7,968 bases of DNA. It comes from Clostridia bacterium. GTDB taxonomy: Bacteria; Bacillota; Clostridia; Lachnospirales; WQUN01. The stretch spans positions 1-7,968 of the forward strand of contig BNUF01000103.1 of assembly GCA_025997155.1 (NCBI GenBank), written 5' to 3'. This document shows, one piece after another, positions 1 to 5,600 of this stretch. Every line of letters starts with the position of its first letter. Within the stretch, counting starts at the first letter, position 1. The notes under the pieces are model-generated. The model had not been told where the DNA came from and ran no database searches. It saw only the letters and a program-made list of their open reading frames with translations. The position numbers were made by a program, and so were the translations under genes.

Positions 1-72
1 GTCGTCGCCGCTTCCTTGTAAGGCGGAAAACCTGCTCGAAAATCCTCCAAAAGCGAGATACTGAACAGGCTC

Positions 73-1500
73 TTAAACGTTTATTTCGGCGCGGACGAAC
101 TCGGCGTCCTTGATAAGAGGATATATGTGTTCGGTCAAGAAGCTTTCGGTCTGTTCGCTTGCGAGTCCCGTGTAGTTTTCGGGTTTCATAACGGCGCGGA
201 TTTCCTCCTCCGAGGTTCGGAAGATTGGGTCGGCGGAGATTAACTCGAGCAGGTTATTTTCCGCTCCCTCCTGTTTTACGCGTCCCGCCGCCGCAACGGA
301 ATGGAGGCGTATATGTTCGTGGAGATCCTGACGGTCGCCGCCCTTTTTGACGGCGTTCATGATTATGTTTTCCGTCGTCATAAACGGAAGTTCCGCTTGT
401 ATATGCTTTTGTATGACTTTTGGGTAAAGCACGAGTCCCGCCGTGATATTCAAGTACAGGTTCAAAACGCCGTCAAGCGCAAGAGCCGCCTCGGGTACGG
501 AAAGCCGTTTGTTGGCGGAGTCGTCTAAGGTTCTCTCGAACCACTGCCCCGCCTGCGTCAAGTCGCCGTTTTGGGAAACGGTCGTGATATATCGGCAAAG
601 CCCCGCCATTCGCTCCGCCCTCATCGGGTTTCTTTTATACGCCATCGCGGACGAGCCTATCTGATTCTTCTCGTAGGGTTCCTCGATTTCCTTGAGATGC
701 TGGAGAAGGCGCATATCGTTTGAGAACTTCGCGCAGGAGGACGACACCGACGAAAGGATACGCAAAAAACGCGAATCGACTTTGCGGGAATATGTCTGCC
801 CCGAAACTGGGTAAACCTCCCTGAACCCAAATTCCTCCGCAATCAGCCGCTCCATTCTCGTAATTTTTGACGCGTCGCCGTCAAAGAGCTCGACAAAACT
901 CGCCTGAGTCCCCGTCGTGCCTTTAGAACCCAGAAACTTCAGCGTGTCAAGGAAAAAGTCGATTTCTTCAACATCAAGCAGCAAGTCGTGAAGCCAAAGA
1001 CAAGCGCGTTTCCCCACTGTCGTAAGCTGGGCGGGTTGGAAGTGCGTGAAGCCCAGAGTCGGTAAATCCTTGTATTTATCGGCGAATTCCGACAGGTTGC
1101 GCATAACCGACAACACTTTTTTGCGAATCAAAACGAACGCGTCCCGCATAAGTATCAGGTCCGTGTTATCCCCGACATAGCAGGAGGTCGCCCCGAGGTG
1201 GATAATACCCGCCGCTAAGGGGCAGACCGCCCCGTAGGTGTGTACGTGCGCCATAACGTCATGGCGCAGTTTCTTCTCGTTTTCCTTAGCGAGGTCATAA
1301 TCGATATTATCCTTTTGCGAGACGAGCTCGTCTATCTGCTCGTCCGTTATATCAAGCCCCAGCTCTTTTTCCGCTCTTGCCAAAGCTATCCACAGCAGCC
1401 GCCACGTGCGAAACTTCTTATCGTCCGAAAAGTTTTGCAGCATTTCGGAGGACGCGTACCGTGTTATAAGCGGGGACTGGTAGATATCGGTATCAGCCAT
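73..1500 (-). CDS. purB: Adenylosuccinate lyase
   Basis: This cytoplasmic enzyme of purine synthesis performs two beta-eliminations that release fumarate: SAICAR to AICAR in the IMP branch, and adenylosuccinate to AMP. At 475 residues it has the length of the ADSL-like clade (human enzyme about 484) rather than a shorter 430-residue bacterial type. Visible motifs are RHDVMAHVH (79-87), GATSCYVGDNTD (103-114), the catalytic-His segment GFTHFQPAQLT (150-160, His153) and the fumarate lyase signature GSSAMAYKRNP (282-292), whose serines lie on the mobile active-site loop. The start is supported by AGGAGG at 1509-1514, 8 nt upstream of ATG. The stop is TAA. The first codons overlap the end of the upstream small membrane protein gene by 8 nt, so the two are probably translationally coupled. 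The gene looks intact. Confidence 0.98.
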   Translation of the reverse strand: MADTDIYQSPLITRYASSEMLQNFSDDKKFRTWRLLWIALARAEKELGLDITDEQIDELVSQKDNIDYDLAKENEKKLRHDVMAHVHTYGAVCPLAAGIIHLGATSCYVGDNTDLILMRDAFVLIRKKVLSVMRNLSEFADKYKDLPTLGFTHFQPAQLTTVGKRACLWLHDLLLDVEEIDFFLDTLKFLGSKGTTGTQASFVELFDGDASKITRMERLIAEEFGFREVYPVSGQTYSRKVDSRFLRILSSVSSSCAKFSNDMRLLQHLKEIEEPYEKNQIGSSAMAYKRNPMRAERMAGLCRYITTVSQNGDLTQAGQWFERTLDDSANKRLSVPEAALALDGVLNLYLNITAGLVLYPKVIQKHIQAELPFMTTENIIMNAVKKGGDRQDLHEHIRLHSVAAAGRVKQEGAENNLLELISADPIFRTSEEEIRAVMKPENYTGLASEQTESFLTEHIYPLIKDAEFVRAEINV

Positions 1501-1690
1501 TCCTTGAACCTCCTATTTGGTAGCCGATGTAGAACACGTGGGCGATTACGATAAATAAAAAACTTATTGCGGCAACTACAAAAAATTTCTTTTTCCTTTC
1601 TGGGATAAGAAGAACGGCGCGTTCGCCGCGTTCCCTCTCGATTTCCCTCTCGGCGGCGCGGTAGTGGCGGCGGCCTCTTGCGTATAGCAT
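1493..1690 (-). CDS. Small single-pass membrane protein encoded ahead of purB
   Basis: I do not recognise this 65-residue protein. Its N-terminal half is very basic and rich in Arg and Glu (roughly residues 4-35, including REIERERGER), and is followed by a hydrophobic stretch (about 36-57, FFVVAAISFLFIVIAHVFYI) that should be one membrane helix, then a short polar tail. The positive charge just before the helix predicts a cytoplasmic N-terminus. An ATG two codons further upstream (1696) is only 2 nt from the GGGAGG at 1699-1704, whereas the ATG at 1690 is 8 nt away, so I chose the latter. The TGA stop lies inside the purB start region (8-nt overlap), and both genes appear to share the promoter at 1721-1749. 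The good ribosome site and the overlap argue that it is a real gene; the role is unknown. Confidence 0.7.
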   Translation of the reverse strand: MLYARGRRHYRAAEREIERERGERAVLLIPERKKKFFVVAAISFLFIVIAHVFYIGYQIGGSRNG

Positions 1691-1720
1691 AAACATAACC
1701 TCCCTTTGATAATTACGCCC

Positions 1721-1749
1721 ATTATATCATAGCTTTACCGCCTTTTCAA
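1721..1749 (-). promoter_or_regulatory. Sigma-A-type promoter with extended -10 for the small-protein/purB operon
   Basis: Read on the minus strand, TTGAAA (1749-1744) is followed by a 17-bp spacer and a perfect TATAAT (1726-1721). The -10 is preceded by TGA, giving the extended -10 TGnTATAAT. Transcription should start near 1714, leaving a leader of roughly 24 nt before the ATG at 1690. No PurR box, guanine riboswitch or other purine control element is visible in this short leader, so control of purB here may be constitutive or act at translation. Confidence 0.85.
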
Positions 1750-1853
1750 CCCTAAATTCAAATTGCTCACCGTGAAAAAAATAGCCCTCCAAAAATGACG
1801 ACTGATTTTTTGTGGTAGACAATGTAGATTATAAAAAACATACAAGGGTCGTA

Positions 1854-1890
1854 GTGAGAGCTATCGAAAATTTTCGGTAGCGTTCCTCAC
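1854..1890. repeat. Imperfect palindrome (37 bp)
   Basis: The arms are GTGAG (1854-1858) with CTCAC (1886-1890) on the outside, and CTATCGAAAA (1861-1870) with TTTTCGGTAG (1871-1880) inside, one position being a G-U-type mismatch. The asymmetric bulge is AG on one side and CGTTC on the other. There is no clear U-tract after it on either strand; an AT-rich repeat follows on the plus side. It could be a folded RNA, a protein-binding palindrome or a transposon end; I cannot choose. Confidence 0.55.
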
Positions 1891-1900
1891 CTGACTATTT

Positions 1901-1924
1901 ATATACTTTTATATACTTTTATAT
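1901..1924. repeat. AT-rich 10-bp tandem repeat
   Basis: The unit ATATACTTTT occurs twice exactly (1901-1910 and 1911-1920) and the third copy breaks off after ATAT (1921-1924). It sits 10 bp from the palindrome at 1854-1890. It is short and AT-rich, and its function is unknown. Confidence 0.6.
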
Positions 1925-2055
1925 CCTTCCAGATGCTTACATCGCATTAACGATATTAAAAATAAACCCTATACCCCTGAAAGGCTTGTCTTTACGGCAT
2001 TTTTTAGGAATCATCTCATATACTCAACTATAAAAGTTGATGTGAGGTGGTGCCT

Positions 2056-2237
2056 ATAGACAAAAAACGGATTCCGCAGATAAAATCATTCTGCCCCAAA
2101 ATTTACAGCGGGAAATGATGCGTTTTTTTCTCAAAACGTCCGTGCCGAAAATTGTCGAGGCTGACAGGAAACAACAGCAACCTTCGCCCAAATCTAATCA
2201 GGCGAAAGACGCGTTTTGTCAAGGTACTAATTCGTAG
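2056..2237 (+). pseudogene. Remnant of a small protein, probably mobile-element associated
   Basis: The frame at 2070-2237 encodes a soluble, well-composed peptide (DSADKIILPQNLQREMMRFF, then LKTSVPKIVEADRKQQQPSP and a short tail) ending in TAG. It cannot start properly. A ribosome site GAGGTGG (2044-2050) is 5 nt upstream of ATA (2056-2058), exactly where an ATG would be expected. The codons after that ATA (GAC AAA AAA) are one base out of frame with the rest; restoring a seventh A in the run at 2062-2067 would join them. The simplest reading is an ATG-to-ATA change plus a one-base deletion. Translation from ATG 2115 or 2118 could still give about 40 residues. The pattern LPxNLQREMMxFFLKTSxP resembles, from memory, short proteins encoded next to recombinase genes in clostridial mobilizable elements. 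That family link is inference. Confidence 0.5.
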
Positions 2238-2308
2238 AAGTTTATTTTAGGCGAGGAAATATGATGTAACTTTTCTGTGAACATCACGCCATACTATTTT
2301 CAAAATAG

Positions 2309-2348
2309 AAAACGGCGGCTTTGATTTTTGTTATCAAAACCGCCGTTT
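2309..2348 (-). terminator. Rho-independent terminator of the CMD/propeller operon
   Basis: AAACGGCGG (2310-2318) pairs with CCGCCGTTT (2340-2348), a C/A mismatch follows, and TTTGAT (2320-2325) pairs with ATCAAA (2333-2338) around a 7-nt loop. On the minus strand the stem is followed by TTTTCTATTTT, a usable U-tract. It lies about 50 nt after the TAA of the propeller lipoprotein gene. A second small palindrome, CTATTTTCAAAATAG, is at 2294-2308 just beyond. Confidence 0.8.
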
Positions 2349-2398
2349 GGCTATGATGTCTATTGTCGAGTAAGTAAAATGCAGGGCTGAACGTTATT

Positions 2399-3295
2399 TT
2401 ATTTTGCTCCGATAGAATAGGCGTATACCGCGCCGTCGTTCCAACTCCCAACATACAAGGTATCTGCATAAACCAATAAGGCAACACAACCGCCAATATT
2501 ATCAACCACAATTTCAGTTGTACCGTCCGGGGCAAGTGTCCGAACGCAACCATCCCCATTATCAGTGGCAAAAATAACGTTTTGGTCGTTTGTATCTATC
2601 CCGACGCCGGGGCGTCCAAATTCATCTGAAATAGTGCTCGTAGTTCCGTCCGCCGCAACGACGATAATGCCGCCGCCGTAGTTTGTGACATAAAGATTAC
2701 CGTCTGAATCCTCGACCACTCCGACAGGCGTTCTCATCCCGTCCGCTACCACTTCAACATTGCCGGAAGAATCTACTTTGACAATTTCATTACTGCCCCG
2801 GTTCGTCACCAACAGTTCGCCGGATTGCTTAAAAGCTATCCCGGTGGGAGTATGAAATCCCTTCGCGAACGTGCTTTTTTTACCGTCAGGCGTTACCCTG
2901 TAAATAACATCTTTGGAATAATCGGAAATATACAAGTTGCCCGTTTCGTCAAAGGCCAAGCCAGCCGGAGAACCCATACCATCCGCAAAAACGCTGTGAT
3001 TGCCCTTTGTATCAATTCTGGTGACGGTGCTTCCGCTCCAATTCGATACATATAGGTTTCCGTCGTTATCCACAGCAATTCCCGTTGGGGATTGAAAGCC
3101 CTTGTATGTTGCCTTTAGTGTCAATGTAACGCTGTTCTCCATATTGTTTTGCTCCTCCGATACGTTCTCACTTGGCGAGGCGGTTTCTGTTGCCGATACG
3201 GGCGGCAAAGATGATTGCCCCGCCTCCGTTGTTGCATTGGCGCAGCCTGTCATAGAAAAAAGCATCGCCATTAGCAAAGAAATTAGTTTCGTCAT
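2399..3295 (-). CDS. NHL/SMP-30-like beta-propeller lipoprotein
   Basis: This is a secreted lipoprotein anchored to the outer face of the membrane. Residues 1-18 are a lipoprotein signal peptide ending in the lipobox MTGC, with Cys18 as the lipid-modified residue. A Ser/Thr/Glu-rich linker follows (19-57), then six repeats of about 40 residues (about 68-298) with recurring P-x-G-[IL]-A-[FV]-D-x-x-G-N-L-Y-[VI]-[ST]-[ND], the consensus of NHL, SMP-30 and Vgb-type beta-propellers. Six blades would close one propeller. Such folds bind ligands or hydrolyse lactones; the metal-binding residues of SMP-30 cannot be assigned by eye, so no activity is claimed. A first ATG at 3304 abuts AGGAG (3305-3309), while the ATG at 3295 is 9 nt away, so 3295 (298 residues) is chosen. 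The start is 22 nt after the stop of the CMD gene, so the two form one operon. Stop TAA. Confidence 0.9.
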   Translation of the reverse strand: MTKLISLLMAMLFSMTGCANATTEAGQSSLPPVSATETASPSENVSEEQNNMENSVTLTLKATYKGFQSPTGIAVDNDGNLYVSNWSGSTVTRIDTKGNHSVFADGMGSPAGLAFDETGNLYISDYSKDVIYRVTPDGKKSTFAKGFHTPTGIAFKQSGELLVTNRGSNEIVKVDSSGNVEVVADGMRTPVGVVEDSDGNLYVTNYGGGIIVVAADGTTSTISDEFGRPGVGIDTNDQNVIFATDNGDGCVRTLAPDGTTEIVVDNIGGCVALLVYADTLYVGSWNDGAVYAYSIGAK

Positions 3296-3317
3296 TATCA
3301 ACATCTCCTATCGTTTT

Positions 3318-3707
3318 TTATTTGCTCAAACTGATATTCCTTTCAGCGAAAACCTTTTTCGCTACGTTGACGGCGTTAAGCACTTTGGGGAATCCCGTGT
3401 AGGGAATACATTGAATGAAAGTTTCGATGACTTTTTCGGGTGATATTCCCACATTCAAAGACCCGTTGATATGAACCTCTAATTGAGCTTCACAGCCCCC
3501 GGCAGTCAGCAAGCTGGCAATCGTTATAACCTCTCTTTCCTGCAAGGAAAGCCCGTCTCGGCAGTAGACATCCCCAAACGCAAATTCAAGGATATATCTT
3601 CCCAAGTCCGGGGCTATTCCCTCTAAGGAAGCGATAACCCGTTCCCCGGCGTTGCCGTCCACCTCTTTCAGTCTTTCCGTTCCTCTTTTTATACGCTCGT
3701 TTTCCAT
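3318..3707 (-). CDS. Carboxymuconolactone decarboxylase family protein
   Basis: A 129-residue protein of the CMD/AhpD-like fold, probably cytoplasmic and oligomeric. The family features are the N-terminal RGTERLKEVDG (8-18), the core IAPDLGRYILEFAFGDVY (31-48), LQEREVITIASL (55-66) and VHINGSLNVGISPEKVIE (78-95), close to the YurZ/gamma-CMD type. The AhpD active site is C-x2-C-x3-H; here Cys72 and His79 match the first Cys and the His, but the second Cys position is Gln75, so a disulfide-cycling AhpD peroxidase role is unlikely. Proteins like this are common next to MerR regulators, and B. subtilis AdhR is known to control a CMD-like gene (yraC). AGGAGG at 3716-3721, 8 nt upstream, supports the ATG. 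It is the first gene of the operon driven by the promoter at 3740-3770. Substrate unknown. Confidence 0.92.
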   Translation of the reverse strand: MENERIKRGTERLKEVDGNAGERVIASLEGIAPDLGRYILEFAFGDVYCRDGLSLQEREVITIASLLTAGGCEAQLEVHINGSLNVGISPEKVIETFIQCIPYTGFPKVLNAVNVAKKVFAERNISLSK

Positions 3708-3739
3708 TTGACAAACCTCCTATATTGTGTTATACCCAC

Positions 3740-3770
3740 ATTATACAATGTAGAGTTAACTCTATGTCAA
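3740..3770 (-). promoter_or_regulatory. MerR-type promoter and operator of the CMD/propeller operon
   Basis: On the minus strand TTGACA (3770-3765) and TATAAT (3745-3740) are both perfect consensus but are separated by 19 bp instead of 17. The spacer contains the perfect palindrome TAGAGTTAACTCTA (3751-3764). The over-long spacer with a central dyad is the hallmark of MerR-family promoters, where the bound regulator untwists the DNA to bring the two boxes into register. The MerR gene begins 23 bp away on the other strand, so the same dyad probably also autoregulates merR. As I recall it, the AdhR operator in B. subtilis is also a dyad between the -35 and -10 boxes. Confidence 0.92.
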
Positions 3771-3792
3771 GTATTATTTTGGAGGAATTTTT

Positions 3793-4176
3793 ATGGGCTA
3801 TGCAATCGGCGAATTTTCATCAATTACAGGCATTAGCGTTTATACTTTGCGATATTACGAAAAAGAAAATTTAATCATTCCGGAACGCAAGGAAAACGGC
3901 AGACGCTTATATTCCGACGGTGACGTAGCGTGGATAAAGTTTATTAAGCGTCTGAAAGATACTGGTATGCCTATTAAAGAAATCCAGATATACGCCCAGC
4001 TTCGAGCGATAGGCGACAGCACTTTGGAAGAACGGATGGAAATGCTGATACAACACCGTGTCGTTCTGAAAGAAAAGGTTGTCGCTATGCAAGAACATCT
4101 TGAAAATCTTGATAACAAAATCAGCTATTACAAGACGGAAATAAAGAAAAAACATCAATATGCCGATAAGGCATAA
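3793..4176 (+). CDS. MerR-family transcriptional regulator (AdhR-like)
   Basis: A 127-residue DNA-binding regulator. The winged helix-turn-helix covers about residues 3-70: YAIGEFSSITGISVYTLRYY (helix-turn-helix), then the wing RKENGRRLYSDGDV and the segment IKFIKRLKDTGMPIKEIQIY. Residues about 75-120 form the long antiparallel coiled-coil dimerisation helix (EERMEMLIQHRVVLKEKV and following). There is no extra effector-binding domain, as in the short AdhR/YyaN group. The protein contains no cysteine at all, so it lacks the thiol proposed to sense aldehydes in AdhR and the metal-binding cysteines of MerR/CueR. GGAGG at 3781-3785 is 7 nt upstream of ATG. It is divergent from the CMD/propeller operon, and its target is most likely the dyad at 3751-3764. 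Stop TAA; gene intact. Confidence 0.95.
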   Translation: MGYAIGEFSSITGISVYTLRYYEKENLIIPERKENGRRLYSDGDVAWIKFIKRLKDTGMPIKEIQIYAQLRAIGDSTLEERMEMLIQHRVVLKEKVVAMQEHLENLDNKISYYKTEIKKKHQYADKA

Positions 4177-4186
4177 TAAATTTCAG

Positions 4187-4230
4187 TTTAGGGAGAAAGG
4201 CGGGGGATTTACCCTGCCTTTCTCCCTAAA
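4187..4230. terminator. Hairpin between convergent merR-type and relaxase genes
   Basis: TTTAGGGAGAAAGGC (4187-4201) pairs perfectly over 15 bp with GCCTTTCTCCCTAAA (4216-4230), and GGG/CCC extends the stem inward. It begins 11 nt after the merR stop and contains the TAG stop of the relaxase frame (4226-4228), so it can serve both convergent genes. Neither strand has a strong U-tract behind it, so intrinsic termination is likely but not certain. Confidence 0.65.
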
Positions 4231-5461
4231 TCTCTAATCCTTGCGCTCGCTTTTTCGTCGGAGGGTTAATCGCCCTTTGCGCGTCCTCGGCGTACTTGCG
4301 GATAACCTCAACTTCGCGGACTTTCTCTTTTAAAACGGCATACTCGCGGCTAAGCCCGCCGCGCTCGGATTTGAGTTTTTCCTGCTCGTCTTTCCACTTG
4401 GCAACAGGAAACTTCTTTGGGTCAAAATGCCCTTGAAGCACATCGTGCAAATACTTATCGGCGGTTTCAAACTGCCCGACTTCTAAGCTATAGCTTCGGA
4501 CATATTCATTCGCCGCGTCAAGGGCTTTCTGCGCCTTGCCTTTGGCAAATAAGCCTGTTGACCTTTGAGCGGTCTTGTACTCGGCGTACAGCTTTTCGTA
4601 CTGTGCTTTATACCCGCGATATTTTTTGAAGTTATCGACGTGCCTGATATGTTCGTCAAGGGTTTTCAAGCGGCGGTCAATCTTGTTCAGCCGTTCGCCT
4701 AAACTCTGCTGCTCTCCGGCGTTGCTGATTTCGATTTCGCGGTTTATGTCGCTGCGCTCGGTGCGTATGCCGCGCCGCTCCATTTGCGTAGTCGCCGCGC
4801 CCATATGGATGGTAGGTTCTTGGTCAATGCCCTGTCGTTTATAACTGAGGTGGTCGAGAACATTGTCCTCGGTCAGCACTCCCGCGATACGCAACGCGCC
4901 GTTGGCATATGCCGCCCAAGCCCGCCGCCATTCCTCGGCTTTGTCGCGGTCGCTCCAGTCAACGGTATTGATTTTTCTGCCGTTGATGGTATGGGATTTC
5001 TGCCCACACTTTCCGCCTTTTTCGAGCGGCCGCATTGTGAGCATTATGTGTGCGTGAGGATTACCTTTGCCTGTATCGTGGACACAAATATCCGCGCACA
5101 TTCCCGCCGAAACGAAAGTTTCTTTGACATACCTGCGGGCGAGAGAAATTTGCTATTCGCGGTTCAACTCGACAGGCAGAGCGATTTCAATTTCCCGCGA
5201 CAACTGCGCCGTTTTGTAACGCTCCGACTTCTCAACGGCGTTCCATAGCGTGTAGCGGTTGGAATATTCGGCGGGCGCGTTTTCGGGTAAAAGAATTTCG
5301 GTATGGACGATACCGCGCTTACGGGAATAATCGTGTAACTCGGCATCATATTCGTTTTTCAGCGTGTCGCCCGAACGATACGCCGTCGCGCCGACTGCGG
5401 ACTTCCCGCTTCCGCGAGTGATTATTTGCAAGTGCAAATGATAGATTGCGATAAGCGTCAC
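4226..5461 (-). pseudogene. MobA/MobL (MobQ-type) relaxase with in-frame amber codon
   Basis: A conjugative relaxase nicks its oriT through a tyrosine and leads the strand into the recipient. Here one continuous frame of 411 codons is split by TAG at codon 103 (5153-5155). Upstream are IYHLHLQIITRG (6-17), the tyrosine region GATAYRSGD (24-32) and IALPVELNRE (93-102). Downstream, in the same frame, QISLARRYV (104-112) continues the family sequence into the three-histidine metal site H128-D, NPHAH (134-138), then QEPTIHMG and a charged coiled-coil C-terminus. The amber codon falls where relatives usually have Gln. The only start is GTG (5459-5461), 2 nt from AAAGG; the usual first Met of the family aligns with ATC at 5450-5452. 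The product would be a 102-residue stub, or a fragment from Met121 lacking the tyrosine. No mobC-like partner gene is visible. Confidence 0.88.
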
Positions 5462-5483
5462 CGCCTTTCTGTGATTTTGTTTG

Positions 5484-5600
5484 AATAGAAAAGCGGCAAG
5501 CCGCGCTCCGATTTCGGAGTTACAACTTTCCGACGTATGTTTTCGCGAGGGTAAGGGGTGCGAGGCCCCTTATTTTGTGCCGACAGGCACAAAACGCCCC
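5484..5600 (-). other. Candidate origin of transfer (oriT) upstream of the relaxase
   Basis: A dense cluster of small inverted repeats sits directly upstream of the relaxase, where MobQ elements keep oriT. From the relaxase outwards: GCGGC/GCCGC (5493-5504, followed by a T-run on the minus strand), CTCCGA/TCGGAG (5506-5519), TAAGGGG/CCCCTTA with a 7-nt loop (5552-5572), and TTTTGTGCC/GGCACAAAA with loop GACA (5573-5594). On the minus strand the third hairpin holds TCGCACCCCTTAC, loosely like the GTGCGCCCTTAC nick-region core of MobQ plasmids. Identity as oriT is inferred from position, hairpins and this weak match; the nick site is not proven. Confidence 0.5.

Larger units (their letters stand above)
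1750..2280. other. Gene-poor junction between purB operon and cargo cassette
   Basis: About 530 bp with no intact gene on either strand. It holds a long near-perfect palindrome (1854-1890), a 10-bp tandem repeat (1901-1924), a small hairpin (2024-2040, TCAACT, loop ATAAA, AGTTGA), and the broken small ORF at 2056-2237. The chromosomal side of the junction must lie upstream of the purB promoter (above 1750). I infer that one end of the mobile element falls somewhere in this stretch, but I could not find a repeat that marks it. Confidence 0.6.

Noticed and set aside
1..72. A possible next gene after purB: GGAGG on the minus strand at about 47-51 and a short frame reading LEDFRAGFPPYKEAAT.
   Set aside because: No ATG/GTG at a suitable distance from the GGAGG, and the window ends after about 16 codons, so it cannot be supported.
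301..1554. Plus-strand open frames opposite purB.
   Set aside because: They have no domain content and mirror a highly conserved minus-strand gene; they are antisense shadows.
1861..1880. The palindrome at 1861-1880 as a rho-independent terminator.
   Set aside because: The inner stem is AT-rich at the loop, no T-run follows on either strand, and no nearby gene ends into it.
2056..2070. Programmed -1 frameshifting on the A6 run in the small ORF.
   Set aside because: The phase of the run is not that of the usual X-XXY-YYZ slippery site, and the upstream frame lacks a proper start codon; decay explains both lesions more simply.
4226..5101. Taking the downstream half of the relaxase as a separate gene starting at Met121.
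   Set aside because: The frame is continuous with the upstream half through the amber codon, the residues between 5152 and 5102 are family-like, and there is no ribosome site before that Met.
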